Assembly (NCBI RefSeq): GCF_014284235.1
Contig: NZ_JACOGD010000006.1
Coordinates: 300,913-364,912, forward strand
From: Cognatundibacterium curvum
GTDB taxonomy: Bacteria > Pseudomonadota > Gammaproteobacteria > Burkholderiales > Burkholderiaceae_D
DNA: 64,000 nt
Direction: 5' to 3'
A program made the position numbers and the translations under genes. This document shows, in pieces, positions 1-8,874 of the stretch. Below the pieces are notes generated by a model. It was not told the DNA's origin. It searched no databases and was given only the letters and a program-made list of their open reading frames with translations. The first letter of the stretch is position 1. The number at the start of each line of letters is the position of its first letter.

Positions 1-416
1 TGTTTCAGGGTCTTTTGCGGCAAGCTCACGCTGGCATTGAAATGCTCGGCTTGGGCCACAGTCGGGAATTCTTCTGCCGCCAGGGTTTGCAGCGAAAAGC
101 GGGATTTGCCGGACTGTACGCTCATGCGTTTGTTGTCGAGCTTGAGCACGACATCATTGTCGTCTGGCAGTGCGCGCAGAATATCCAGCAATTTACGTGC
201 AGCCACGGTGGTGGCGATGCTGTCACCACCGGAGCCGATTTCGGCCTTGGTCGTGATCTGCACTTCAATATCGGTCGAGAGGAACGACACTTGCTCACCA
301 TCTTTGCGTATGAGGATATTGGCCAAAATCGGCAATGTGTGCCGACGCTCGACAATACCACTCACAATTTGCAAAGGCCGGAGCAGTGTGTCCCGGTGGG
401 TTTTTACCAATTGCAT
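1..416 (-). CDS. dnaN: DNA polymerase III subunit beta (sliding clamp), N-terminal part
   Basis: The reverse strand from an ATG at 414-416 encodes a protein beginning MQLVKTHRDTLLRPLQIVSG, continuing through RRHTLPILANILI to the window edge without a stop. This is the N-terminal domain of the beta clamp, which encircles DNA and tethers the replicative polymerase. About 138 of the usual ~368 residues are present, so the gene is cut by the window edge and not truncated in the cell. It follows dnaA on the same strand after a ~290-bp spacer that holds no gene and probably carries a separate dnaN promoter. Confidence 0.95.
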   Translation of the reverse strand, partial: MQLVKTHRDTLLRPLQIVSGIVERRHTLPILANILIRKDGEQVSFLSTDIEVQITTKAEIGSGGDSIATTVAARKLLDILRALPDDNDVVLKLDNKRMSVQSGKSRFSLQTLAAEEFPTVAQAEHFNASVSLPQKTLK

Positions 417-708
417 TTGAAATCCTCGCTAATTGTGGTTGTTTGGGTTGAAATAACTGACATCCCTGCTATACATAATTGTCACGTATACCGTCTGTTC
501 TGTCAGATGTTTTGCCATCTGTTGTGCATTTCTTGCATGCTGCCTGCAACAATTTCCTGTCGGAAATCTTGCAAAATTTATGCCCGGCAAGATTGGTGGC
601 GTTCGCAGCTTAATCCCTTGTTGTTGCCCCCTGATGACGCGCCGCTGCGCAGTGTTGTCCGGCAGGGTGCTAAGGTGGGCAGCATCGCGGCTTACCTGCT
701 GTCGCGCA

Positions 709-2103
709 TCAGCCTTTCAGGGTTTGCTCCAGCACGTGTAATTCGTGATTGCATTCCGGATTTTTAGCCCGGTCAGCGGTGATTTTACGTACCGCATGCA
801 AGACCGTGGTGTGGTCGCGTCCGCCGAACAGTTCGCCGATTTCCGGCAAGCTCTTCTGAGTGAGTTCTTTCGCGAGGTACATCGCAATCTGACGCGGCCG
901 CGCAATATTGGCCGGACGTTTTTTCGAATACATGTCGGCGACCTTGATATTGAAAAAGTCAGCCACGGTTTTCTGGATGTTTTCCACAGAAATCTGACGG
1001 TTCTGCACCGACAGCAAATCTTTGAGCGCTTCTTTGACCACATCTATCGTGATGTCTTTGCCGTGGAAGCGTGAATAGGCCAGAATCTTACGCAATGCGC
1101 CTTCGAGTTCACGCACATTCGAGCGCAGATGCTTCGCCACAAAGAACGCCACGTCGTCAGAGAAATTGACGCCTTCCGAATGCGCTTTTTTGAGCAAAAT
1201 CGCGACCCGCATTTCCAGTTCAGGCGGTTCTATCGCTACCGTGAGGCCGGAATCAAAACGCGAGATCAGGCGATCATCCATGCCGGTGATTTCTTTTGGA
1301 TAGGTATCACTGGTGATGATGATTTGCTTCTTCGCGGCGATCAGCGCCTCGAACGCATAGAAAAACTCTTCCTGGGTACGGCTTTTACCGCCAAAGAATT
1401 GAATATCATCGATCAGCAACAGATCGAGCGAATGGTAATAGCGTTTGAATTCGTCAAAGCCTTTGCGCTGGTAAGCGGTCACCACATCACGTACATATTG
1501 TTCAGCGTGGATGTAGCGTATCTTGGCATTCGGGTTATCGACCAGAATCTGGTTACCGATTGCGTGGATCAAATGCGTTTTACCCAGACCAACGCCACCA
1601 TACAAGAACAGCGGGTTATACGAGACGCCGGGATTATTCGCGACCTGAATGGCTGCGGCACGTGCCAGCTGGTTGGCCTTACCGGTCACGAAGCTGTCAA
1701 AGGTCAGATCAGAATTGATGCGGCTTTGCTCGCGGCGCGGCGAGGTTTCTGGTGCTGCAGCCGGTTCCTGAATAATTTCCACACTCAGCGTGCCCTTGTC
1801 CTGATCGCTGCCAGCACGCGTAGGCGCAGGCGCGGACGATGCCGCGACCGGCTTCTTGCCACCGCGTGGATCGAGCACGAACTGGACTTCGACCGCGTCA
1901 TCCCAGTACTGATTCGCCAGCTCAGAGATACGATTCGCGAACTGGGCTTTAACCCAGTCCAGCTTGAACCGGTTAGGCGCAGCGATGCGCAGCTTACCGT
2001 CCTCGAAATCGAGCGGTACCAGCGGTTTGATCCAGGCACTGTACTGTTGCGGAGGAAGCTCTTGCTCAAGTTGGGAAGAACAGGCTTGCCAGAAATTTTC
2101 CAT
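709..2103 (-). CDS. dnaA: Chromosomal replication initiator protein DnaA
   Basis: A 464-residue protein of normal length for DnaA. Domain I starts [20 protein letters not shown]; a variable Ala/Pro linker (about residues 85-125) follows. The AAA+ domain III has Walker [11 protein letters not shown] near residue 170 and Walker [10 protein letters not shown]. Domain IV ends with the DnaA-box recognition signature [14 protein letters not shown]. DnaA binds oriC boxes and opens the origin. The ATG at 2101-2103 is the only start that gives the conserved N terminus. An inverted-repeat element begins only 18 bp upstream of the start, so the leader either crosses this hairpin or is extremely short. 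Confidence 0.97.
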   Translation of the reverse strand: MENFWQACSSQLEQELPPQQYSAWIKPLVPLDFEDGKLRIAAPNRFKLDWVKAQFANRISELANQYWDDAVEVQFVLDPRGGKKPVAASSAPAPTRAGSDQDKGTLSVEIIQEPAAAPETSPRREQSRINSDLTFDSFVTGKANQLARAAAIQVANNPGVSYNPLFLYGGVGLGKTHLIHAIGNQILVDNPNAKIRYIHAEQYVRDVVTAYQRKGFDEFKRYYHSLDLLLIDDIQFFGGKSRTQEEFFYAFEALIAAKKQIIITSDTYPKEITGMDDRLISRFDSGLTVAIEPPELEMRVAILLKKAHSEGVNFSDDVAFFVAKHLRSNVRELEGALRKILAYSRFHGKDITIDVVKEALKDLLSVQNRQISVENIQKTVADFFNIKVADMYSKKRPANIARPRQIAMYLAKELTQKSLPEIGELFGGRDHTTVLHAVRKITADRAKNPECNHELHVLEQTLKG

Positions 2104-2121
2104 GAATAACTTTACTGTATT

Positions 2122-2222
2122 AGGACTTGCGCAAAACTGCCCCAGCGGCGTTATGGCTCCTTGCCGTACAAATGTACTGTCTGCGTCGCCAAGCCTTGCC
2201 GGGACAATTTTGCGTAAGTCCT
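2122..2222. repeat. TIR repeat element, copy 1 (upstream of dnaA)
   Basis: A 101-bp element bounded by 15-bp near-perfect terminal inverted repeats (AGGACTTGCGCAAAA and TTTTGCGTAAGTCCT). Its interior is shared with elements at 11066, 34180 and 63614 (GCCCCAGCGGCGTTATGGCT, CTGCGTCGCCA, GCCTTGCCGGGACAATTTT). No reading frame is conserved between copies and there is no transposase. The whole unit can fold into one long imperfect hairpin, as expected of a MITE or extragenic palindromic repeat. It separates dnaA from the origin region. Confidence 0.85.
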
Positions 2223-2223
2223 A

Positions 2224-2531
2224 GGTATTAAATGCAAATGCGCGGATGCCGCTTTATCGGAGGAATGTGCGGAATGTCAGCCAGTCATACCTGATTGCTG
2301 CGCAATCCACGGTGCATAACTCGCCAGTCTTCCACAGCTGACTCAGGGACTTTTACCAGTGAAATCAAGGATATCCGGGTAAAAGTTGTCTTACAGACAT
2401 AAATCGGTGCCGCGCTAATCCTCTATTTTACCCCCGACTGCGGTAGTTATCCACAGCCTGATGATTAAATTTATTCTTTGCACTGCAGCACTGGGGGTAA
2501 ACCCGTTTTGATTAATTTTTGTGCTAAGTGA
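2224..2531. other. Probable replication origin region (oriC)
   Basis: The non-coding stretch between dnaA and rpmH is the canonical oriC position in Proteobacteria. It contains one perfect DnaA box (TTATCCACA, 2447-2455), degenerate relatives (TCTTCCACA at 2328-2336; TTATGCACC on the reverse strand at 2311-2319) and an AT-rich run at about 2461-2480 beside the perfect box that could serve as unwinding element. No ORF of plausible composition lies here. Exact borders are inference; a GC-skew plot would test the placement. Confidence 0.65.
2447..2455 (+). promoter_or_regulatory. Consensus DnaA box
   Basis: TTATCCACA matches the high-affinity DnaA box at all nine positions. It sits next to the AT-rich segment at 2461-2480 in the dnaA-rpmH intergenic region. 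Confidence 0.8.
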
Positions 2532-2561
2532 TTGACACGTAAGCCAAAAATGGTGTCTAAT
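2532..2561 (+). promoter_or_regulatory. Probable rpmH promoter
   Basis: A perfect -35 hexamer TTGACA (2532-2537) is followed after 18 bp by TCTAAT (2556-2561). It points at rpmH and would leave a leader of roughly 180 nt. This is the best sigma-70-like match in the interval; the start site is inferred. Confidence 0.55.
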
Positions 2562-2746
2562 TCAGGGTTCCCTACCCTCTTTTATTGGATGGTGCATTGT
2601 TTGTACTAATATGCAGCAAGCCATGAGCAGCGGTTTTGGGGCAGTAAAGGCGAAAGGCCTGACGTTATGCGCGAGCCGAAGTCGTATGCACGACAGCCTT
2701 TATCCGTAATTCCGATTTTTTTTATTGCTCAAATAGCGAGACCAAC

Positions 2747-2881
2747 ATGAAACGTACTTACCAACCTTCCGTCGTTCGCCGCAAGCGCACCCACGGTTTC
2801 CGCGCACGTATGGCAACCCGCGGTGGCCGCGCTGTTCTGAACGCGCGCCGCGCTAAAGGCCGTAAACGCCTGGCAGCCTGA
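2747..2881 (+). CDS. rpmH: 50S ribosomal protein L34
   Basis: A 44-residue, highly basic protein starting [18 protein letters not shown] and ending GRKRLAA, the near-invariant L34 sequence. L34 is a late-assembling protein of the large ribosomal subunit. It is too short for default ORF cut-offs but unmistakable. The order rpmH-rnpA-yidD-yidC downstream is the conserved bacterial arrangement, and the genes are closely spaced on one strand, so cotranscription is likely. Confidence 0.98.
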   Translation: MKRTYQPSVVRRKRTHGFRARMATRGGRAVLNARRAKGRKRLAA

Positions 2882-2936
2882 GATCTGGCAGCTTGATTGT
2901 AAATAATTGGTCTGCGCCAGCCCCGGCTGATATCGC

Positions 2937-3347
2937 ATGATCAATCATTTAGCTGACCCGGTTCTGGCAAATGCAGGCAATGCAGATTTTGCCCGCGTAC
3001 GCCGCATCGTTAAAACGGATGAATTTTCATCCGTTTTTCGTTTGCGGCCCGTGTATAAAACTGCGCACTTTGTGCTCTATGCCAGAACCAATGAACTGAC
3101 ACATGCCCGTTTGGGGGTGGTGGCTGCCAAGCGCTTTGCGCCGCGCGCCGTGACCCGCAACACGATCAAACGCGTCACGCGTGAGATTTTCAGATGCTCT
3201 GCTTTGCAGTCTGTGGATTGCATCGTGCGTCTGTCGCGGCCTGTGAACGGCAAAGATGGTCCTGCTACCACTGCCCAGCTTAAACGTGAGCTGCGGGCGG
3301 AATTGCTACGTCTGTTCGCTGCACCGGCTTGCAAACTGACGGGCTGA
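2937..3347 (+). CDS. rnpA: Ribonuclease P protein component
   Basis: A 136-residue basic protein with the RNase P protein signature [13 protein letters not shown] (about residues 76-88), the RNR-type helix that contacts the catalytic RNA, preceded by [13 protein letters not shown]. It assists M1 RNA in 5' maturation of pre-tRNA. An extra ~18 residues precede the conserved region, so the true start could lie slightly downstream. The stop is one base before the yidD start, indicating translational coupling. Confidence 0.93.
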   Translation: MINHLADPVLANAGNADFARVRRIVKTDEFSSVFRLRPVYKTAHFVLYARTNELTHARLGVVAAKRFAPRAVTRNTIKRVTREIFRCSALQSVDCIVRLSRPVNGKDGPATTAQLKRELRAELLRLFAAPACKLTG

Positions 3348-3348
3348 C

Positions 3349-3657
3349 ATGAAAACGCTGCTGCTCCTGTTGCTACGCTTTTATAAGTACGCAATCAGTC
3401 CTATGCTGGGGCAGAACTGTCGCTTTTATCCCAGCTGCTCTGAATACGCAGCCGAAGCCATACAGCTGCATGGCGCTGCCAAAGGAAGCTGGCTGGCGGG
3501 CAAACGCCTGTGCAAATGCCATCCCTGGCATCCGGGCGGTGTCGATCACGTGCCGGCCGCAGGTGAAAAAAAAGCAAACGCCCCCATATCCGTCCAATGC
3601 TGTCCTGCCCACGCTGAGCAGACTGACAGCAAGGGTCATTCTTCTCACCTTTCCTGA
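3349..3657 (+). CDS. yidD: Membrane protein insertion efficiency factor YidD
   Basis: A 102-residue protein with the family core [20 protein letters not shown], then [10 protein letters not shown] and [15 protein letters not shown], including the conserved cysteines. YidD acts at the inner face of the membrane and assists YidC-dependent insertion. The conserved core ends near residue 70; the remaining ~30 residues are a hydrophilic tail unlike the core. It starts one base after rnpA and ends 8 bp before yidC. Confidence 0.94.
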   Translation: MKTLLLLLLRFYKYAISPMLGQNCRFYPSCSEYAAEAIQLHGAAKGSWLAGKRLCKCHPWHPGGVDHVPAAGEKKANAPISVQCCPAHAEQTDSKGHSSHLS

Positions 3658-3665
3658 CATACAAA

Positions 3666-5396
3666 ATGGATATCAAACGTACCGTCCTGTGGATTATCTT
3701 CTCCATGTCACTGTTGCTGCTTTGGGATAACTGGGCCCGCCATACTGGCAAGGCTTCGATGTTCTTCCCTAGCGCGAATCAACAGGCACAACAGAATACG
3801 AAAGCCAGCGCTGCTGCCAGTGCCTCTGCCAATGCAGGGACTTTACCGGCTGCGAACATTGCGGCTGCCGCAGCTTCCAATGCGGTGCCAGGCGCGCCTG
3901 AAATCAAGCGTGAAGTGATCACCATCACGACCGACGTATTCAAAGCAGATATTGATACTCAGGGTGGTGAGCTGAAGCGTCTGGAACTGTTGCAGTTCAA
4001 GGCAGCCGTGCATCACGATCACTGGTATGAGCCTTTCCTGGAACTGTTCAGCAGCAAAAAAGCAGCCCAGCCTAGTCTGAATATCGTGCTGTTTGATCAA
4101 AGTGCAAAACGTACTTATCTGGCGCAATCCGGTCTGATCGGTGGTAATTTCCCTAACCATAAATCTGCCTTTGTGGCTAAGCCAGGTGTGCGCACACTCA
4201 CTGACGGCGCCAAGCAGGTTCAACTGGTGCTGGAATCGGAAGTCGGCGGTGTGAAGCTGACCAAGACTCTGACTTTCAAACGTGGTGACTACATCATCGA
4301 CGTGCGTCATGAAGTCACCAATAACACGACAGCGGCGATCACGCCTTCGGTCTACATGCAGTTGCTGCATGACGGCACCAAGCCTGAATCCGGCGGCATG
4401 TTCTCTGCGACCGGCGAATTCTATGCACCGGCTGTGTACAGCGAAGCAGAAAAATTCCAGAAACTGGATTTCGAAAAAATCGAGAAAAATACTGCCAGCC
4501 ATGCGATGAAGGCTGACAGTGGCTGGGTCGCCATGCTGCAGCATTTCTTTGTCTCTGCCGTGATTCCTGCTGACAAAGCACAGCGTGATATCTTCACCAA
4601 GAAAGTCGATACCAATCTGTATGCAGTCGGTAATATCCTGCCAGTTGGCAGCGTGGCACCGGGTGCGACTGTGGCGAATGACCTGCGTCTGTATTCCGGT
4701 CCGCAATCCACCGCCAGCCTGGAAAAAATCGCACCTGGTCTGGATCTGGTCAAAGACTACGGCATGCTGGCTTTCATCGCCAAGCCGCTGTTCTGGCTGA
4801 TGGAACTGATCCACAACGTGATCGGTAACTGGGGCTGGACTATCGTAGTCTTCACCATCGCGATCAAACTGGCGCTGTTCCCTTTGTCTGCTGCCGGTTA
4901 CCGCAGTATGGCGAAAATGAAAGTTGTCACACCTAAGATGCAGGCTGTGCGTGAGCGTTATAAAAACGATCCGCAAAAAATGAATCAGGCCATGATGGAT
5001 CTGTACAAAACAGAGAAAATCAATCCTCTGGGCGGCTGCTTCCCTATCCTGATCCAGATGCCGATTTTCCTGGCACTGTACTGGGTATTGCAAGCGAGTG
5101 TGGAAATGCGCGGCGCGCCGTGGATGGGCTGGATCACCGATCTGACCTCGCCAGATCCGCTGTTCATTCTGCCTGTGATTTACGCGATTTCTATGTTTAT
5201 CACGACCAAGCTCAATCCTGCACCGGCTGATCCGGTACAGGCGAAGATGATGATGTTCATGCCTTTGATTTTCTCGGTCATGTTCTTCTTCTTCCCATCG
5301 GGTCTGGTGTTGTACTGGGTAGTCAATAACATCCTGTCTATTGGTCAGCAGTGGGTGATCAATAACAAGATGATCCCGCCAGAGCACAAGGCCTAA
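3666..5396 (+). CDS. yidC: Membrane protein insertase YidC
   Basis: A 576-residue protein of typical Gram-negative YidC length. It has an N-terminal transmembrane anchor (about residues 6-23), an Ala/Gln-rich linker, the large periplasmic domain (about 75-370) and the Oxa1-type C-terminal core with five membrane segments (GNWGWTIVVFTIAIKLALFP, MPIFLALYWVLQASVEMRGA, SGLVLYWVVNNILSIGQQWV). It inserts and folds inner-membrane proteins alone or with SecYEG. It is the last gene of the rpmH operon and is followed at once by a strong terminator. Confidence 0.97.
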   Translation: MDIKRTVLWIIFSMSLLLLWDNWARHTGKASMFFPSANQQAQQNTKASAAASASANAGTLPAANIAAAAASNAVPGAPEIKREVITITTDVFKADIDTQGGELKRLELLQFKAAVHHDHWYEPFLELFSSKKAAQPSLNIVLFDQSAKRTYLAQSGLIGGNFPNHKSAFVAKPGVRTLTDGAKQVQLVLESEVGGVKLTKTLTFKRGDYIIDVRHEVTNNTTAAITPSVYMQLLHDGTKPESGGMFSATGEFYAPAVYSEAEKFQKLDFEKIEKNTASHAMKADSGWVAMLQHFFVSAVIPADKAQRDIFTKKVDTNLYAVGNILPVGSVAPGATVANDLRLYSGPQSTASLEKIAPGLDLVKDYGMLAFIAKPLFWLMELIHNVIGNWGWTIVVFTIAIKLALFPLSAAGYRSMAKMKVVTPKMQAVRERYKNDPQKMNQAMMDLYKTEKINPLGGCFPILIQMPIFLALYWVLQASVEMRGAPWMGWITDLTSPDPLFILPVIYAISMFITTKLNPAPADPVQAKMMMFMPLIFSVMFFFFPSGLVLYWVVNNILSIGQQWVINNKMIPPEHKA

Positions 5397-5403
5397 TGCA
5401 CAC

Positions 5404-5433
5404 AACAAGCCCGCAGATGCGGGCTTGTTTTTT
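5404..5433 (+). terminator. Rho-independent terminator after yidC
   Basis: CAAGCCCGC (5406-5414), loop AGAT, GCGGGCTTG (5419-5427), then six T (5428-5433), starting 10 bases after the yidC stop. It ends the rpmH-rnpA-yidD-yidC transcript. Confidence 0.93.
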
Positions 5434-5485
5434 GGGTGGGTTTGTTTTGTTTTGTTGTTGGGCCAGGCTTCGTGGGGGCTTTGCT

Positions 5486-6031
5486 TAAGCTTTGTCTAAG
5501 CTTTGACTAAGCGTTGCCTAAGCGTTGCCGGGGGTGGCCCGGCGGCCACTTACTTTTTCTTGCTTCGCCAAGAAAAAGTAAGCAAAAAGAAGGCGACCGC
5601 AATGTCACTGCCCCTGCGGGGTTCCCTTTGCTGCGAGCCAAAAAATGGGAAAGCTTCGAAACTCGCTGCGCTCAGACAACGAAGCTTTCTTATTCCATTT
5701 TTTAACTCGCATCAAAGGCAGTGCCTGAGCGGATAGTGCCGCACTCCCGCGCGCAACGATCGCCCGTAGTCGGAAGGTGATCCGCTTGAGACGATGCAAT
5801 TGATGTGGGCTGGAAAATGGATCAGAAATGACCGCTGTCTGAGCGCAGCGAGTTGCGGTCATTTCCCATTTTACTGAGCACATCAATTGTGCTGTAGCGT
5901 AGCGTAAGCACCCGAAGGGCGAGTCTTGCGGTCGTCTTTCTTTTGCTTCCTTTTCTTTGACGAAGCAAAGAAAAGGGAGTGGCCGCCGGGCCACACCCGG
6001 CAAAGCTTAGCCAAAGCTTAGCCAAAGCATC
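5486..6031. repeat. Mirrored palindromic repeat locus with 11-bp tandem repeats
   Basis: This fills most of the 746-bp gap between yidC and mnmE. The left edge has four tandem copies of an 11-mer (TAAGCTTTGTC-type, 5486-5529); the right edge has nearly three copies of its reverse complement (5999-6031). Inside lie mirrored units: GTGGCCCGGCGGCCAC (5534-5549) against its reverse complement (5979-5994), a 13-bp A/T-rich hairpin at 5550-5581 with a counterpart at about 5949-5976, and hairpins at about 5651-5690 and 5826-5864 sharing the loop ACTCGCTGCGCTCAGACA in opposite orientation. Frames through it encode low-complexity peptides. I recall similar blocks between genes of other Betaproteobacteria and Xanthomonadales, where they are sometimes misannotated as small proteins. 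Confidence 0.85.
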
Positions 6032-6142
6032 CACGAAGCCAAATAACTAAGCCCGCAAACTTTGTCGCATTTCCGTCACACAATACACATCGAAAACACA
6101 AGCTTACTGGGTGCCAACTCAGAGCACAGATAGAATTTACTT

Positions 6143-7549
6143 ATGATTTATGAACCTATCCCTATCGCCGCTATTGCAACCGCGCCCGGACGCGGTGGTA
6201 TCGGCGTTGTCCGTATTTCGGGCAAAGACCTGAGCCCGGTGATACGGGCTTTGTTTAACGACACCCAGTTCAAACCGCGCCATGCAACGTATTTGCCGTT
6301 CACGCAAGCCGATGGCAGTGTGATCGATCAGGGGATCGCGATTTATTTCAAGGCACCGCATTCCTACACTGGTGAAGACGTGTTGGAGCTGCAAGGCCAT
6401 GGCGGCCCGGTAGTGATGCAGATGTTACTGAGCCGTTGTCTGGAAGCGGGTCAGGCCGCTGGGTTGCGGCTGGCCGAGCCGGGTGAGTTTACGCAGCGTG
6501 CCTTCCTCAACGACAAGCTCGATCTGGCGCAGGCGGAAGCGGTGTCTGATCTGATCGAAGCCTCGACCGAGGCCGCTGCTAAATCGGCGTCCCAATCCTT
6601 ATCCGGCGCTTTCTCACGTGTGATCCATGAGCTGGTCGATAAGGTGGTGAATTTACGTATGCTGGTGGAAGCGACGCTGGACTTTCCTGAAGAAGAAATC
6701 GACTTCCTGGAAAAATCCAATGCACGCGGTCAGCTCAGTACCATACAGGCAGCTTTGCAAAAAGTATTTGAACAGGCCGCACAGGGTGCTTTATTGCGCC
6801 AGGGTCTGAACGTGGTGCTGGCCGGGCAGCCGAATGTGGGCAAATCTTCTTTGCTCAACGCATTGGCCGGAGATGATGTCGCCATCGTCACACCTATCGC
6901 CGGAACTACGCGCGATAAAGTCACCGAGACTATTCACATCGAAGGCATCCCGCTCAATATCATCGACACCGCCGGTATCCGGCATGAGCATGATGATACA
7001 GAGCCGGGCGGCATCGTGAATGCGATTGATGCGGTCGAACGCATAGGCATAGAACGCACCTGGGCCGAAGTGGAAAAAGCTGATGTGATTCTGCATTTGC
7101 TGGATGCCAGCCGCGGCCCTACCCGCGCCGATGAAGCCATCGTGGCACGTTTTCCGGATGGCGTGCCTGTCATCCGTGTGTGGAACAAAATTGACTTATC
7201 CGGCCATCATGCCAGTGTCGATCCTATGGAAGATGCGACCCACATCTATCTGTCGGCACAGGACCATGTAGGGATAGATTTATTACGTCAGGAATTGCTG
7301 CGTATCGCAGGCTGGGAGCAAACCGGTGAGTCTCTGTATCTGGCACGTGAACGTCATCTGATCGCCCTCAAACACGCACATGAACATCTGCAGCAAGCGG
7401 CGGAGTATGCGGCGCAAAACGATCAGTTACTCGATTTATTCGCCGAAGAATTACGCCTGACGCAGGACAGACTTAACAGCATCACCGGTGAATTCACCAG
7501 CGATGATTTGCTGGGCGTGATTTTCTCGCGTTTTTGTATCGGTAAATAA
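6143..7549 (+). CDS. mnmE: tRNA uridine-5-carboxymethylaminomethyl(34) synthesis GTPase MnmE
   Basis: A 468-residue protein. The N-terminal tetrahydrofolate-binding domain begins with the family motif [21 protein letters not shown] helical domain encloses the G domain: G1 GQPNVGKSS near residue 228, TPIAGTTRD (G2), DTAG (G3), NKID (G4). The C terminus is CIGK, with the cysteine typical of MnmE. With MnmG it modifies U34 of tRNAs reading split codon boxes. It is separated from the yidC operon by the palindromic locus and so probably has its own promoter. Confidence 0.97.
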   Translation: MIYEPIPIAAIATAPGRGGIGVVRISGKDLSPVIRALFNDTQFKPRHATYLPFTQADGSVIDQGIAIYFKAPHSYTGEDVLELQGHGGPVVMQMLLSRCLEAGQAAGLRLAEPGEFTQRAFLNDKLDLAQAEAVSDLIEASTEAAAKSASQSLSGAFSRVIHELVDKVVNLRMLVEATLDFPEEEIDFLEKSNARGQLSTIQAALQKVFEQAAQGALLRQGLNVVLAGQPNVGKSSLLNALAGDDVAIVTPIAGTTRDKVTETIHIEGIPLNIIDTAGIRHEHDDTEPGGIVNAIDAVERIGIERTWAEVEKADVILHLLDASRGPTRADEAIVARFPDGVPVIRVWNKIDLSGHHASVDPMEDATHIYLSAQDHVGIDLLRQELLRIAGWEQTGESLYLARERHLIALKHAHEHLQQAAEYAAQNDQLLDLFAEELRLTQDRLNSITGEFTSDDLLGVIFSRFCIGK

Positions 7550-7552
7550 GCG

Positions 7553-7584
7553 ACTGGCAGCGCTGCTTGCAGCGTCCTGCCAGT
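7553..7584 (+). terminator. Hairpin after mnmE (possible terminator)
   Basis: ACTGGCAG-CGCTGC (7553-7566), loop TT, GCAGCG (7569-7574), two-base bulge, CTGCCAGT (7577-7584). The stem is strong and starts just after the mnmE stop, between convergent genes, but there is no T-run, so intrinsic termination is uncertain. Confidence 0.45.
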
Positions 7585-7596
7585 ATTGCGCATCTG

Positions 7597-7941
7597 TCAG
7601 GCGTGCTGTACGCCGCCAGATGCTGATAGCTGTTCCTTATCCAGTAAGGCCAGCACCGCAGGGCGCAAGGTACGCAGGTAGAGATAATCAGCCAGAAATT
7701 GCAGCAAGAAACTCAGCGTTACCATAGTCAGCGCTCCAAACGTTTTTGAATCATACATAAACGCTACAAAGGCCAGGATGTAGATCGCACCGCTGGCAAC
7801 TGCCCACCAGTGACGGCGCTGGCTGTTGAAAGCCGTTTGCTGAGCGGCTTCCAATAATGCCGGATAGCGTGCTGGCGCGACTTCAGCCAGTTCTGGGATA
7901 GCTCTGAGAATAGAGTCGTATAAGTAGCCGTGATAAATCAT
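7597..7941 (-). CDS. Small two-segment membrane protein, unknown function
   Basis: A 114-residue protein of no family I recognise. A hydrophilic N-terminal half (about 45 residues) precedes two hydrophobic segments (AVASGAIYILAFVAFMYD and ALTMVTLSFLLQFLADYLYL), suggesting an inner-membrane protein with both termini on the same side. The start ATG at 7939-7941 has a strong upstream GGAGGGGAA. It is a lone gene convergent with mnmE and divergent from the amidotransferase gene at 8092. Codon use resembles its neighbours. Confidence 0.7.
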   Translation of the reverse strand: MIYHGYLYDSILRAIPELAEVAPARYPALLEAAQQTAFNSQRRHWWAVASGAIYILAFVAFMYDSKTFGALTMVTLSFLLQFLADYLYLRTLRPAVLALLDKEQLSASGGVQHA

Positions 7942-8091
7942 TTCCCCTCCATCTACATTGCTTAATTAATTGCCAATATAGCACAGCAAGTTCGGTACTT
8001 GGCAAGGATTTACGTGTTCTGCGCAGCCCGGAGCGCAATAGCCAGCTGGCTTATGTTAAGGTAGATCGTGTGAACATTTAAACTCTGCATC

Positions 8092-8874
8092 ATGTGTCAA
8101 TTACTAGGAATGAATTGCAATACCCCGACCGATATCGTGTTCAGCTTTACCGGTTTTGCGACGCGCGGCGGCCTGACCGATGAGCATAAGGATGGCTGGG
8201 GCATCGCTTTTTTTGAAGGCAATGGCGTGCGCCTGTTTGTCGATCATCAGCCAGCGATGAGTTCGCCGGTGGCAGAGCTGATCAAACGCTATCCGATCAA
8301 ATCCGAAAATGTGATTGCGCATATCCGCAAAGCGACGCAGGGCGAAGTCACGCTGGAAAACTGCCATCCGTTTGTACGTGAATGCTGGGGCAAATACTGG
8401 GTGTTTGCCCATAATGGCGATCTGAAAAATTTTGCGCCTGAACTCGATGGCAGCTTTCTGCCGGTCGGCAGCACCGATAGCGAAATGGCGTTTTGTTATC
8501 TGCTACAGCGCATGCGTGAACGCTTCGGAGAGCAAAGTCCGGACTTGCCCGCATTGAGCCGCTTCATGCAAGACATCTGCCGTGAAATCGCGGCCTATGG
8601 CACTTTCAATCTGATGCTGTCGAATGGAGAAGCTTTGTTCACCCATTGTTCGACCAAGCTGCACTACATCGTGCGTCAGTATCCTTTCCCTACCGCTAGC
8701 CTGTCGGATGAGCAAATGAGTGTGGATTTTTCTGAAGTGACCACGCCACGCGACAAAGTGGCGGTGATCGTGACTGAGCCTCTGACCCATAATGAACACT
8801 GGACCCAGTACCAGCCCGGTGAGATGAAGGTCTTCGTGGATGGCGATGTCTGGCTGGCAGGAGACGCCGCATGA
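8092..8874 (+). CDS. Class II glutamine amidotransferase (YafJ family)
   Basis: A 260-residue protein beginning MCQLLGMN. Cys2, exposed after removal of Met1, is the expected N-terminal nucleophile. The motifs DGWGIAFFEG, IAHIRKAT and FAHNGDL are those of the Ntn-hydrolase glutaminase domain. There is no synthetase domain, as in YafJ/EgtC-like stand-alone amidotransferases, so the ammonia acceptor is unknown. The stop overlaps the next gene's start by four bases (ATGA at 8871-8874), coupling it to the LysR gene. Confidence 0.88.
   Translation: MCQLLGMNCNTPTDIVFSFTGFATRGGLTDEHKDGWGIAFFEGNGVRLFVDHQPAMSSPVAELIKRYPIKSENVIAHIRKATQGEVTLENCHPFVRECWGKYWVFAHNGDLKNFAPELDGSFLPVGSTDSEMAFCYLLQRMRERFGEQSPDLPALSRFMQDICREIAAYGTFNLMLSNGEALFTHCSTKLHYIVRQYPFPTASLSDEQMSVDFSEVTTPRDKVAVIVTEPLTHNEHWTQYQPGEMKVFVDGDVWLAGDAA

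Noticed and set aside
1129..2109. A 326-codon open frame on the + strand across dnaA
   Set aside because: It is antisense to an unambiguous DnaA, has Arg/His/Asp-rich composition typical of a reverse-frame shadow, and no recognisable motif.
2122..2222. Considered whether the repeat is a complete small insertion sequence or encodes a conserved peptide
   Set aside because: Frames differ between the four copies and none encodes a transposase; only the ends and the nucleotide interior are conserved.
3843..5408. A 521-codon open frame on the - strand across yidC
   Set aside because: Opposite-strand shadow of yidC; very rich in His, Arg and Gln, no family resemblance, and it runs into the yidC terminator.
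5503..6034. Several short frames containing PAATYFFLLRQ-like or PAATPFSLLRQ-like peptides on both strands
   Set aside because: They are translations of the palindromic repeat locus; the same peptide pattern appears on both strands because the DNA is an inverted repeat.
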